Assembly (NCBI GenBank): GCA_037447655.1
Contig: JBBHKE010001816.1
Coordinates: 124,001 to 188,000 of the forward strand
Source of the DNA: Zygnema cylindricum
Lineage: Eukaryota > Streptophyta > Zygnematophyceae > Zygnematales > Zygnemataceae
Reading direction: 5' to 3'
Length of the DNA stretch: 64,000 nucleotides
Both the position numbers and the translations under genes were made by a program. This document shows positions 11,389 to 22,784 of this stretch, one piece after another. Position 1 is the stretch's first letter. The number at the start of each line of letters is the position of its first letter. Under the pieces are notes generated by a model. The model did no database searches, was not told where the DNA came from, and saw only the letters and a program-made list of their open reading frames with translations.

Positions 11389-11859
11389 AAACTAGATGCT
11401 AAGGGAAAACCTGGATACTTTGTAGGATATGATGAGGATGTCAAGGGATTTAGAGTCTATAACTTAGCAAAGAGAGATATCATTTTGGTCAAACACCTAG
11501 TTGTCATAGATAAAGGGAAGTCATTTGACCCCTTTAAATATACCAAGAAGATAAGAATCATATTTGAGTTTGAAGGTGAGGAGGACTCCATCCTTCCCGA
11601 AAAGGATATGAGTGAAACATGGATTGCAAATTTAGGGGAGATCAAAGACATAAGAGATCCACCAAAAACCTCACATATTACTATGGACTTCAAGAAGACA
11701 GAAAAGGAGGAACCATAACCGCCTTCCATGGATAGGGGAGCCGATGAGAGAGTAAGATAAAATCCAAGATATGAGGGGGAGAGAAAGAGCTGCAAAAGGA
11801 TTCAGGAAAAACAGGCTGCTGACAAGGTAACTAAGCTATCTCACCCAGATGAGTCTCAC

Positions 11860-13440
11860 TCATACTCGGAAGCAGTAGACTGTCCGAAGAAAGACAGATG
11901 GATTAGAGCCATAAATGATGAGATGGCCTCCATCATGGAAACAAATACTTTGGAACTAGTGGACTGTCCTTTGGACAAAAAACCGATTGGCTGTAAATGG
12001 GTGTTTAAACTAATACTAAACCCAGATAATACCATTGAAAGATATAAGGCTCGATTGGTTGCAAAGGGGTTCACCCAAAAAAGTGGGGATTGACTATAAG
12101 AAGACTTGTGCTCCAGTTGTTCGGTTCCCATTAGTAAGGATTCTCCTCAGTGCAAATGCGCAAGACATGGAAATACACTAGATGGTTATTAAAACTCACT
12201 TTCTTAATGGTGAGTTAAAGAAAGAATTTTTCATGAGGCAACCTGAGGGATTTGTGGAAGAAGGAGAAGAGAGCAAAGTCTGCAAGCTCATAAAGTCATT
12301 ATATAGACTGAAGCAGGCTCCCCGATTGTAAAATAAGAAATCAAATGAGTTTCTCACTGGTCTGGGATATATCTAGATCAGTTCTAACCATTTTATCTAT
12401 ATGTTTGAAGAAGAATGGTGTCATTTTTATTGCAATTTAGGTGGATGATCTGCTTTTGTTAAGTAAATCTTTGGAAAAGGTCAATAAGTTAAAGAAAGAT
12501 CTTAGAAGCAGATTTTATATGAAAGGATTTAGGTGAGGCAAGATATATTTTGGGGATCCAAATGGAGAGAAATAGGGGGTAAAGGATTATTTGACTTACT
12601 CAGAAATAAGCAATAGGTAATATGCTTGAGAAATTCCAGAAGGAAAAAGCAAACAGTTGTACCACTCCCATGGACTTGAAGAAAGTAAGTGATGGGAGTG
12701 TAGAAGGAGGAGTGGGTATCGTAGATGATAAAATGAGTCTAAAAAAGAGAGAGTTTATGAAGTCTATTCCTTATAGACATGTCATAGGAAGTTTGATTTA
12801 CTTTATGAACTATACAAGGTCGGACATAGCGGCAGCAGTAGGAGTCCTGAGTAGGAGTCTTAACGATCCTAGGAAAAAAGATTGGGGGGCAGCCAAGCGA
12901 GTCATGAGATATCTGGTAGGAGCTAGAGAGTTATGGTTGCATTTGGGAGGGGAGCACACTGATATCACTACTTGGAGTGATGTCAGTTATGGGGATACAC
13001 CTATGAGAAGATGCACTTCTAGGTATGATTTGTATGTGGGGGAAGGTGTTTGTTGTTGGAGAAACAAGCACCAAAAGGTGGTTGCTCAGTCTACTATAGA
13101 GGTCAAGTACATGGCCTTTTATTCTGCTGTGAAAGAATTGATGTGGGTCAAATCCTTGTTGCAAGAACTGGGGTATATGAAAGAGGGAGTGCATGAAGTG
13201 TTTTGAGATAATCAAACTGCCATTGCAATTGCAGCTAATCCAAAACATCATTTCAAGGCTAACCATATGGTCATAAGATTGAGTTTTGTGAGAGATGAAG
13301 TTGAGAATAAGATTGTGAATCTTGTATATAGATCTGATGGAAGTTGGTAGCTGATATGATGACAAAACTAGTGCCTTCTCCCTAATTAAAATATTATAGA
13401 GAAAAATATGGACTAAAACTGAAGTTAAAGTTAGACTAGA
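11860..13440 (+). pseudogene. Copia-2 reverse transcriptase and RNase H, broken
   Basis: The fingers (CKWVFKLILNPDNTIERYK) are followed by a heavily mutated palm. In the catalytic YVDD block the Tyr codon has become TAG near 12436. Frame 12622-13206 preserves the connection and RNase H region (TTWSDVSYGDTPMRRC). The stretch has several more stops and shifts, so no enzyme can be made from it. Confidence 0.85.
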
Positions 13441-13452
13441 AAATAAGAGGAG

Positions 13453-14457
13453 TGTTGAAATTACTAGATTTATAGAGTATTTTCTAGGTCTAAATATATC
13501 TGTACAAAAAGAAAAAGAAAAGGGCGGACAGCCTACCTCCACCTCCTCTCTCTAGCCAACATACTTGTTCTAGTGAATGAAGGATAAAGAGGGTGGTTGA
13601 GCCATAGCTGCATTAGTTCAACAGGCAGGACTAAAGAGTGACTTATATCACTCTTAACTAAAGGTTGAGTTCGGCAATTCACGCACCTATGAACAATAGA
13701 GTACGGCGTAGCCGTTAGCTTTAACGAGTTTGTCGTAGAAGTCCGTTAAGATACATAGGGTTTGATACATATTTAAACTTGTACCTGGTCTTGAAACTGA
13801 TTAACTAAAATGTGAACAAAGGAACATAGAACTAGTTAAAGTTTTGGTGCGGACGTCATTTCGCACGAAACAAATGATTCAGACATTTGTTTCAACGGCC
13901 GACATTCAATGTTTGATTTAATCTGACGGCATATATCACTACCGCGATCACGGAATGGTCAGAATGGCGTTTATAGACGTGGCATGACCTGGCCCCACGT
14001 GGAGGGATAACATCTGGTCGCAAGAATTATGTGGAACATACGGACGAGTGGCGGAGGACACGCGTCCACTCAGTGGCCTTGTTGTACATAGGTCGTAAAG
14101 AAAGGACATCGATCGTAGTACCTTTCTGTACTTTACAATTATTTGATTGGTTTGTACTGTAGTAGATAGGGATTGTGAGAGGGGTTAGGACTTAACATTT
14201 TTGGATAGACAGTCACCTCTCTCTTTCAGAATTTGTTTAAATTGGCATTTTTGCCACCTAATAACTTATCTCTTGGTTGGCCGTTTTCACTAAATCTTTT
14301 TGCTACAGACTCATGGGGGTCTAGGCTGCACAAAGGTGCAGTCAGGGTGTCAGTTTGCCTTCTTGGGCAGCACTGGTTGTGGCTTGAAGTGGGTTAATTA
14401 AAAATTATCAAGAGGCTTTTTGAATTCTGTAGTCCAATGGAGGACACATAATTGCAT
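13453..14457 (+). repeat. Copia-2 3' LTR
   Basis: 1005 bp, clearly diverged from 8412-9446 by substitutions and indels, which points to an old insertion. Part of the RNase H region just before it, and the LTR itself, contain antisense frames that are not genes. Confidence 0.9.
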
Positions 14458-14462
14458 CCCCC

Positions 14463-15251
14463 ACCGGCCCTCATACTTTACTCGCACTTGCCCTCCCACC
14501 CCATCTTTTGTGTCCTCACTTTTTGTATTTGATGATCGCCTTATCGATGTCATTCACACTTTGTTGGGCCGTGGGGCTTTTGATCGTGAGTCTACGCATG
14601 CGGCCCACATACATGACCCTCTTCCTGTTTCTATTGGGAGTTTGGGTTTACTCTCGACAGCGTGTGTTGCTCAAGCGGCCTATTTGGGAAGATAGTGTCT
14701 TGTTGCTTCTACTATTGTATCTCGTTTTCGAGCCGGGGACACTTCTGTTCTTGCGGTCGTTGTTCCCCATGTTTGGATAGTGAGCTTGCCTTCCAACAAT
14801 CCCTTTTGGATGCATCAAGGTCTCTTACTCCGGGTGTTATTGAGGGCATGCCAATTTTTTCCACTCTTGTTTCGACATCAGTTGCGCATGTGTATGAATC
14901 CGTTACTGATCAGGTTGTCCCCGCTATTAAATCTGAGCTTCTCCAAGTGCTTCCTTCTGATTCTTCGCGTGCACGCTTTCTCTCGTATGGCGGACCTGGC
15001 TATAGAGCTTCACTGTTAGCATTCCCTAGCTTATCCACCCTTTGTTTCAACCCGGCTCAGTTCACCACGGCCCTCAGGTTCCGACTTGGCATCCCTCACC
15101 CACCTTTGCTTGGCTCTCTTGTTTGCTCATGTGGCCAAGTACTCGAGCTCGACTAGTCCATTTGTTTCGTTGCTCCCATGGGGGCGAGTTGTTTCAGGCG
15201 CTCGACATGATTCGAGACACCATCGCTACTATTGCTTCTGAGGTGGGATTT
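14463..15251 (+). pseudogene. Non-LTR retrotransposon reverse transcriptase, fragment 4 of 5
   Basis: Frame 14420-14695 reads HRPSYFTRTCPPTPSF and LPVSIGSLGLLSTACVAQA. After a shift, 14662-15156 continues with PAQFTTALRFRLGI and a CSCG cysteine pair. Near 15165-15250 follow HLFRCSHGGE and MIRDTIATIASEVGF, so a Cys/His cluster precedes an endonuclease-like end. Relative to fragment 3 the frame is off by one base at the run of C at the Copia-2 site. It ends at the GATTT target duplication of Copia-3. Confidence 0.82.
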
Positions 15252-16320
15252 TTAAACTCTGAGACCTCCAAAATTCCTCAGAGTGGACAGCTTCCAAGAA
15301 GCCTCTAGGATAACCCTGAACCCTTTGTGTTTGAGAAAGAACTACTTTCACCCTGTAAGACAAAAAATCCTAACCAACTTCACCCGTGTGAACGCAAGAC
15401 TCCCCTAAGTCGATAGCAAAAAGAATCTTTGAATTTGCTCCCGTGAGTAGTAAGTTATGGAGGGTCAAAGTTGACCTTTTGAACAGAAGCTCTCTGGGAG
15501 AGAGGGTCATATCTCCTAATTTTTCTAAGTCCTATCTCTCTCACAGAACCTATCTACTAATGTACGGAGCCAATCAGATTATACTCCCGTCATAAAAGTA
15601 CAGCTGTTGATTTACTTTGTGTACGAACATTGTACGACATGGCCTAAATGTCAACACGTGGTATATCCGGATTCACTCCCTTAATCCTCGGAGATGCCGC
15701 GATCGAATGTCATTCCGCCACGTGTCATCCGATGTGGCGATGACCAAAAACCGCCAAAATCCTCTTCCGCAATCTCGGCGTTTAATTCCGACCGTCTGAT
15801 TAAATTCACATTTAATAGTAGCTGTAATAAATACATACGCGGTATTCGTTTCGCTAAATAAATAAATACGCAGTATTCGTTTCTTTATCCGTACCGAAAT
15901 CCGTACTTTTACATTACTGGATCTATGTCTCTTGTAAAAATGTTTTAGTTAAATGAACTATCCTATGTATTAATGTTTAATTAATTATCAAACCCTATAA
16001 TACGTAACACTATGTCTAGAGTTAACGGTTAAAGCTACCGGCTACCAGCGGCTTACCGTCCAGCAAGTTCAAAGATCAAATCTTGGAGGTATCACATATA
16101 GTTTTAGTAAATAAACCTCTAACTATAAATAAACTAATATATATATCCCGTAAACCTCTGGATAGCCTAGGTAGCCATGGCTTGAGCATCCTCTCCAATT
16201 TCTCAATGACTGCGACAAGTTTGAGAGTTGGAGAGAGAAGTTAGAGGTAGACTGCCTCGGCTTCTTTCTATATTTCTATTCAGACCTAGAAAATACTTTA
16301 AAATACCATTAATTTCTACA
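15252..16320 (-). repeat. Copia-3 3' LTR
   Basis: 1069 bp, start degenerate (TTAAACTCT where the other copies read TGAAACTCT), end ATTTCTACA. It differs from its partner at 21679-22779 at many positions. Confidence 0.88.
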
Positions 16321-17256
16321 ACGACCAACGTTAAGAAGCACGACAAAAAGTTAATCGGTTGCCTTCAAGTTTTTTCACATGTCAAAGATAGTCAACGGAT
16401 GGACCGTCATATCCTAAGACTATGTAGTGTATCGGGCAATTTCTTATCGTGTTGTTTTCAATATTCAGTTTATCGATTATCGAAGGGTCTAAGGGCTCAA
16501 TAAATCGCTTCGGGACCAACGAAGAACATCGCGATATATTTGGTTGGCGGTGGGGGTCCGTACAGCCATACTAAAGAAACAATGTATGTAAAATCGTTCA
16601 AGGGGTGGGCTTTGGTAACCAACAAACGGAAAAATAATTGTAGTGATAAATCCAATAATTAATCGCGACTTATCGTAATTGTATCGCTTTGTTAACCTTC
16701 TCAATGTTATGTTCCGATCATCGATAATCCGTTGGTCAAAAAGATACATATTGAATATCGACAAGAGGCTCTCGGTACATAACACTTTTGTACCTAACAC
16801 AATACTACTAAATTTGTGCTATTGTGTATATCGATTGTAACTTTTTCTTACAAACTGAAATAAGCGTTTGCGCCCAACCAAAATGAAGCATACACTTATC
16901 GTTTCCCTTATAAAAACGGTGGAGTGGCTTTCTTATTTTTTTGTTGGCAAGAATCTTAAAGGATGCAAGTAGACTTGTCCCTTTTCTTTTAGTATTAAAA
17001 TTTCCCGTTGCCGTTGTCGGTGAACAAGTCTCACCAGCTGGCGCCTCCAATGTCCCTCCGTGGATGAAGTCGCACACACGTGACCAAAGTTCGTCTTTGA
17101 ACGAATTTTATCAACCAACCACTTTTCTCGACTACCGATGAGGAAACACCGCTACTTTTAATCTCTATTAGTGTTAAGATTAGTAGTAATACAAGGTGTA
17201 GTGTTGTTATCTTAGTTGGAATGTGCAACTAAGGTTTAATCTATGTTAGATCGTAA

Positions 17257-18480
17257 CGCCATATCCCCATATAATTGTAATTTAGCGAACTTACTTTGTA
17301 TTTTAACGAAGATTCTCCGTACACGGTTCTCAAGTGTCCCAATGTGTAAGGGTGGACTTCCATTAGGCGTCTCAGTAATTGTACAGAAAATTATACTGAA
17401 TAAAGTGCCTTCCATTAGATCGCGTCAGTAAACCACTTTTTATTTGCGTGGCTTATTCTCGTTGGTAGCACGTAGGTTAATATTAGATGCTTAAAATCTT
17501 GAAAGAATCTTAGATTGCAAATTTTGAACGTAATATCTGTACTAACAGAGGAAATATCTGTACTAACAGAGGAAATATCTGTACCATCGGAGGAAATATC
17601 TGTACCAGAAGAGGTAACTAATGCCTCGTATTGGAGGAAATATCTGTACCAGCGGAGGTAACTAATGCCTCGTACAGAGGGCATTAAATGTACTACCCAG
17701 AAATTCAAAACGCAACGACAAAAAGACGGCGGCAAACATAGACGGTGGGAGCGTGACGGGATAATTTCTGCGGATTTGCAGCCACCCTGGCGGAAAGCAC
17801 ATGGCCCTTGCGACGTGTACGCACATATGCGCGCACTCCTCGGGATTTTTTTGACCTTTTCCACGCAACCTATTTTAACACGTTCTGTATTCGAGAACTG
17901 TCCTACCTGTGCACGGTCTTAACAAACTGTAGGGTTGGTGACGTGGCGTCATGGATAAAAAGTGTAATTGAATCCGACGGTCCTAACTTACGCATACAAC
18001 CTTGGACAATTTTCTGTAATGTTGTTTTCGTTGAAAAAAAAGAAAAATCTGTACGAACCTGTACGAAACGGTACGGCCATCAATAAAAAACCCCACTTTT
18101 TTGCTAATGGAAGTCCACCCTAAGAACGAAATCGTAACTTACATCTGTGACAATTGTATACGTCAACAATACCTTTGTGATAATCGTCAAGATCTACATT
18201 CTATGTTGTCGCACGTTATTTTTTGTAACAGCTTGTGACGTCGCATGTTTTTTCGTGACATTAAAGACGTACCACCTTCTTACTTATGCCGTTTCATGGT
18301 TGAAAAAGATGCACTTTGCCTTTACATCACTTGTCCTCACGAAGTGGAATGGAATCGAATCTTGAGAACCTCACAAAAAAAAAAAATGTACTGGACCCAG
18401 AAGGACAAAACAAAACAAATTGTGTACTTTTTGTCGTTGTGTTGAGCGACAAAACAAATCAAATTGTGTACTCATCCTCG
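17257..18480 (+). mobile_element. Dispersed repeat family X, copy A (interrupted)
   Basis: 17257-17346 and 18124-18420 align in order with 63621-64000 at the window end, and in reverse with about 37550-37878. Shared blocks include GAACTTACTTTGTATTTTA and GACAATTGTATACGTC. The start follows a TAA, as does copy B, and the family terminus (GGGTATGTCCCCATGTA in copy B) is degenerate here. The right end is uncertain. Confidence 0.65.
17350..18120. mobile_element. MITE A: Harbinger-like element (771 bp)
   Basis: The ends are perfect 17-bp inverted repeats (GGGTGGACTTCCATTAG) and the flanks are a TAA duplication (17347-17349 and 18121-18123). This combination is typical of PIF/Harbinger non-autonomous elements. 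Copy B of family X has the empty site at 63711-63713. Inside, about 17530-17660, a 21-bp unit (AAATATCTGTAC...GAGG) is repeated about five times. The open frames do not encode a transposase I recognise. A related element lies at 55432-63463. Confidence 0.85.
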
Positions 18481-18649
18481 TCCTCTAAAATTGTTTGAAA
18501 ATTTTGAAACTTTTTGACGTGCAAGGTTGTTTTACTATTTGTGGAGTGGTGATACTTTGACCGATGTGTTTTAAGATAGAGTTTGGAGATGAAGTTTCTT
18601 GACGTGGCCACGGGTCGAAAAACACAAGACGCAAAAGTATGCGGACGGA

Positions 18650-19921
18650 GGGAAATCTGACCACCAGGGCAAAGGTTTCCTCGTAGTCAATTCCCTCTTT
18701 TTGTGTAAATCCCTTTGCCACTAATCGGGCCTTGTAGCGCTAGATTGTGTTATCTGGGTTCAGTTTTAATTTGAAAACCCACTTACAACCGATTGGTTTT
18801 CGGTTAGGTGGACAATCCACCAGCTCCCAAGTATCACCTGCCATAATTGAGGCCATCTCCTCATTGATGGTTGTCTTCCACCGGTTTCTTTCTGGACAAG
18901 TCATCGCCTCTCCATAAGTTTGAGGTTCATCTTGATGAGATAATTTAGTTACCTTGTTAATAACCTGTTTTTCTTGCAGTATTTTGCTACTTCTCCTCCC
19001 CCATTCAAAAACTGAGTCCGGAATAGATGGTTCTCGTGGATTCTTTCGAACAATCTCGGCTTCTCCCCTATCCCTTGATTCCGAATCAATTTCCACCACG
19101 TCTTCCGCTTCGGGTAGAGTTGTCACTGGAGTTTCCACAGCCGAGTCCTTTTCGGTCTGATTTGTACGTGCAAGAATGTCATCTTCTCTAAAACCTAGAT
19201 AGTTAGGAAGCTCAAAGTCATCGGAATTTTTTGACTCAAATCTGATTTTTATTTACTTTGTTTATTTCAAGGGATCCACAAACTTTCCTTAATCCATAAC
19301 TACTAGATGCTTTACTAAGATTATATCTTCCCTTTTTAGATCATAAACTCTATATCCTTTAACATCCTCATCATATCCTAATAAGTATCCCGGTTTTCCT
19401 TTAAGATCTAGCTTCCAATTAGACCGATCTTTATCTAGACTGAATACTTGACTGCCGAAAACCTTTAAGTGAGATAAGTCTGGTTTTTAACCTGTCCATC
19501 TCTCAGAAGGTGTTTGATCTTTTATAGCTGAAGTAAGAACTCTATTTTTGAGGTAATTAGCACAGTTCATTGCTTCTGCCCAAAACCTTTTTCCTATCTT
19601 CTTATCCGACAACATACTTCTAGCACTATCACTTAGTGTTCTTTTTAACCTTTCAGCTACCCCATTCTGTTCCAGATTTTTTGGAACTCTCTTTTGGTGT
19701 TGAACCCCATCTTCCCTCAAAAAATCCTCAAACTGGTTAGAAGTATACTCTCCACCATTCTCACTCCTTACTCTCTTGATTGGAGTTTCATAGAGTTTTT
19801 CGCTCCATGCTTTATATTGTCTAAAACAATCCTGAGCTTCTAACTTGTTTTTCAAAAAATACACCCGGGAATACCAAGACCAATCATCACTTATAGTCAT
19901 CATAAATCTCTTCCCCCCGGG
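18650..19921 (-). pseudogene. Copia-3 integrase and reverse transcriptase N-terminus
   Basis: Frame 19487-19903 is the integrase core (ISDDWSWYSRVYF; SENGGEYTSNQF as in Copia-1). Frame 18740-19138 is the linker plus fingers, ending at a TAG (18740-18742), and 18650-18721 starts the palm ([20 protein letters not shown]) before homology stops. The TAG is at the same codon as in Copia-1. Confidence 0.85.
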
Positions 19922-19924
19922 TTA

Positions 19925-20600
19925 GGGCACACTAGCCGGTCCCCAAATATCTCTATGTACTAGATCTAGAATTTTTTCTCCCTTATAGGTGGTTGTTTTA
20001 GGAAAGGGTATTCTGTGTGCTTTACCTTGAGCACATCCACTACAATCACTTATATCATCACTCTCACTGAACTGAAACCCTTCCACCACTCCCATCTTTT
20101 TCATCTCTCTTAACTTATCTAAATTCACATGCCCAAGCCTCTTATGCCACATCATAATATCATGAACACCAACATAATAAATTTTCTTCGTTTCATTACT
20201 TAAAATCAGCCTAAACATCCCATGGCTACCTTTCTCAGCAATGAAATAGACATCCTCCTCAAAACTAGCAGTAAAGACTCCTTCCCTAGTGTTAGTAAAA
20301 AAACCCTTATCATCTAATACAGATGTAAAGATGAGGTTTTTGTTCAGCTCCAGAATAAACAATACATCGGAGAATGTTACTATGGATGTCTTTCCTTCTA
20401 CTAACACTTTCAAATCTACCGATCCTACAAGAGTAGTGGTGACTATCCTCCCATCCCCGTACTCTATCTCTACCGTGGGAATCTTTCTTATCTTAGTGAA
20501 CAGGTGCCTATCCATACACATGTGCAAAGAGGCACCTGAATCTATAATCCAGCCTGCTTCACCTTTTAATCCACCTTAAGCACATTTCTGCCTTGGTGGA
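19925..20600 (-). pseudogene. Copia-3 protease and pre-integrase
   Basis: A DSGAS protease motif lies just upstream of the Met at 20527. The open frame 19922-20527 then runs through the rest of the protease and the pre-integrase domain (MMWHKRLGHVNLDKL, SGCAQGKAH). It ends at a TAA (19922-19924) that sits at the same place as in Copia-1. Confidence 0.85.
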
Positions 20601-20699
20601 CTTTCGACCTCGTTTTTCCCCTCTAACTCCGCATCCAAAAAGAGCTCATCGTCCTCGTCCTCGGATTCTGCTTCATGTACTTTTGTCCCAAGGGCCTTT

Positions 20700-21698
20700 T
20701 TCTTTCCTCTCGAGTACCACCGGTCTGCCCCTCCTTAAACCGAAGCTCGGTTAGCTTAGTGTACTCTGCCATATAGTGCCCCGGTTTCTTGCAAAAATGA
20801 CATAAACCATTGGGAGCCCTTGGCCCGAACTCGTCAGCCTGATTTTTCTGCTACCTTCCCTCAAAGTTTCCTGACTGGTTTCCGGGAATCCTTGTTCCTC
20901 CAATCGGTCGAAGTTGCCAAGGCTTGGCCACTCTTTCCTCCCCTTCGGATCTCAATCGTATTCTCCCGAACGAGAATCATCCCTACCACTGAGTTCCATA
21001 TCCACCTTGAGTCCGGCAAGTCCTGCACAGAATTCACTATGTTCTCGAACTCATCGGGTAACTTCATCAGTAAACAGTTAACCTTTTCTTTTTCACTAAA
21101 ATCTTTTCTCGCACTCTAGCTCCATGAAGAGTGTAGCAAGCTCATTGCAAAAATCCAACATTTTCCCCCCTTTGTATACATATTCCTTAACTTTCTGATC
21201 AGCCAACTGTTGTTGCTGAATCATACCACTTTGGTATATCTCTATGAGAGCCATCCACAGATCGGATGCCCTTTCTACCTGCAAATGAGGACATGCAAGT
21301 CCTTGAGTGAGATGGCGTAGGATGAAGTGCTTTGCCGCCATATTGTTGAAATCCCAGGTTTGAGTATCATTCTCCTCGTTCCTCGAAATAGGTGACATGA
21401 ATGCTAAACCAGTTGCTATTGGTGTGGTCGTCTCCTTCTCCGCTCCTTTGTCCACCACCTCTCTTTCCTTTGTCTCCTACGTTGAAGATGGACTTCCTTT
21501 CTTTGTGAATCTGCTTCCTTCAAACCCTGGAGGAATTCCAAGACTTGATGGACGCCCCAATCGTCTACTCACTATCCCCCAAAACCTTTTTTTGCATAGA
21601 GCTCCTATCATCATACTTTCCCAGTATATGAAGCCAGTTCCTTTAAAGATGGGTACCCTAGAGGGTGGGCCCATAACTTGAAACTCTGAGACCTCCAT
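20700..21698 (-). pseudogene. Copia-3 gag
   Basis: Frames 21477-21698, 21096-21458 and 20861-21067 are successive parts of gag, split by one stop and two shifts. The zinc knuckle near 20790 reads CHFCKKPGHYMAEY, with the last Cys changed to Tyr. The first Met (21698) is again about 20 nt inside the LTR. Confidence 0.82.
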
Positions 21699-22779
21699 AA
21701 GTCCTCAGAGTGGACAGCTTCGAAGAAGCCTCTAGGATAACCCTGACCCCTTTGTGTTTCAGCAAGAACAACTGTCACCCTGGCAAACAAAAACTCTAAC
21801 CAACTTCACCCTTCTGAAGGCAAGACTCCCCTGGGTCGATAGCAAAAAGAATCTCTGAATTTGCTCCTTGGAGCAGTAAGTTATGGAGGGTCAAAGTTGA
21901 CCTTTTGTACAGAAGCTCTTTGGGAGAGAGGGTCTTATCTCCTAATTTTCTAAGTCCTATCTCTCTCACAAACTCTATCTACTGATGTACGGAGCCAATC
22001 AGATTATACTTCCGTACACAAAAGTACAACTGCTGATGTACTTTGTGTACGAACATTGTACGACATGGATTAAATGTCGACACATGGTATTTCTGGATTC
22101 GCTCCATTAATCCTCGGAGATGTCGCGATCCAATGTCATTCCGCCACGTGTCATCCGATGTGGCGATGACCAAAAACCGCCGAAATCCTCTTTCGCGATC
22201 TCGGCGTTTAATTTCGGCCGTCCGATTAAATTCACATTTAATCGTAGCCGTAATAAATACATGCGCGGTATTCGTTTCGCTAAATAAATAAATCTGCGGT
22301 ATTCGTTTCTTTATCCGTACCGTAATCAGTACTTTTACATTACTGGATCTATGTCTCCCGTAAAAATGTTTCAGTTAAATGAACTATCCTTCGTATTAAT
22401 GTTTGATTTATTATCAAACCCTATAATATGTAACACTATGTCTAGAGTTAACGGTTAAAGCTACCGGCTGCTTACCGTCCTGCAGGTTCCAAGATCAAAT
22501 CCTCGAGGTATCACATATAGTTTTAGTAAATAAACCCCTAATTATAAATAAACTAATATTTATATCCCGTAAACCACTGGATAGCCTAGGTAGCCATGGC
22601 TCCAGCTTCCTCTCCTCTGGATCGCCTAGGTAGCCATGGCTCTAGCTTCCTCTCCAATTTCTCAGTGACTGCGACAAGTTTGAGAGTTGGTGAGAGAAGT
22701 TAGAGGTTGACTGCCTCGGCTTCTTTCTATATTTCTATTCAGACGTAGAAAATACTTTAAAAGACCATTAATTTCTACA
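21679..22779 (-). repeat. Copia-3 5' LTR
   Basis: 1101 bp. Longer than its partner partly because of a roughly 42-bp tandem duplication at about 22573-22652 (GCCTAGGTAGCCATGGCTC twice). Confidence 0.88.
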
Positions 22780-22784
22780 GATTT

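Larger units (their letters stand above)
8412..14457 (+). mobile_element. Copia-2: degenerate Ty1/Copia retrotransposon (6046 bp)
   Basis: LTRs at 8412-9446 and 13453-14457 begin TGTTRAAATTACTAG and end AATTRCA. They are flanked by the perfect duplication TCCCC (8407-8411 and 14458-14462). The internal region runs gag, (protease missing), pre-integrase, integrase, reverse transcriptase, RNase H on the plus strand. Polypurine tract AAAATAAGAGGAG lies just before the 3' LTR. It is related to Copia-1 and Copia-3, but with diverged LTRs and many more stops and frameshifts, so it is an older subfamily copy. Confidence 0.92.
16321..18640. other. 2.3-kb block replacing Copia-3 reverse transcriptase and RNase H
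   Basis: This stretch joins the LTR edge directly at 16321 and returns to Copia homology at about 18640 (AAAGTATGCGGA). It has no retrotransposon coding similarity. It contains part of dispersed family X (from 17257), itself interrupted by MITE A (17350-18120). The left part, 16321-17256, holds no gene I recognise; open frames there are short and unsupported. Confidence 0.7.
15252..22779 (-). mobile_element. Copia-3: Ty1/Copia retrotransposon lacking reverse transcriptase (7528 bp)
   Basis: LTRs at 15252-16320 and 21679-22779 match those of Copia-1, and the flanks carry the perfect duplication GATTT (15247-15251 and 22780-22784). Gag, protease, integrase and the first reverse transcriptase residues lie on the minus strand at 18650-21698. 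From about 18640 to the LTR at 16320 the expected reverse transcriptase, RNase H and polypurine tract are absent, replaced by 2.3 kb of unrelated sequence. The GATTT duplication shows that the element inserted as a unit before or with that replacement. Confidence 0.9.
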
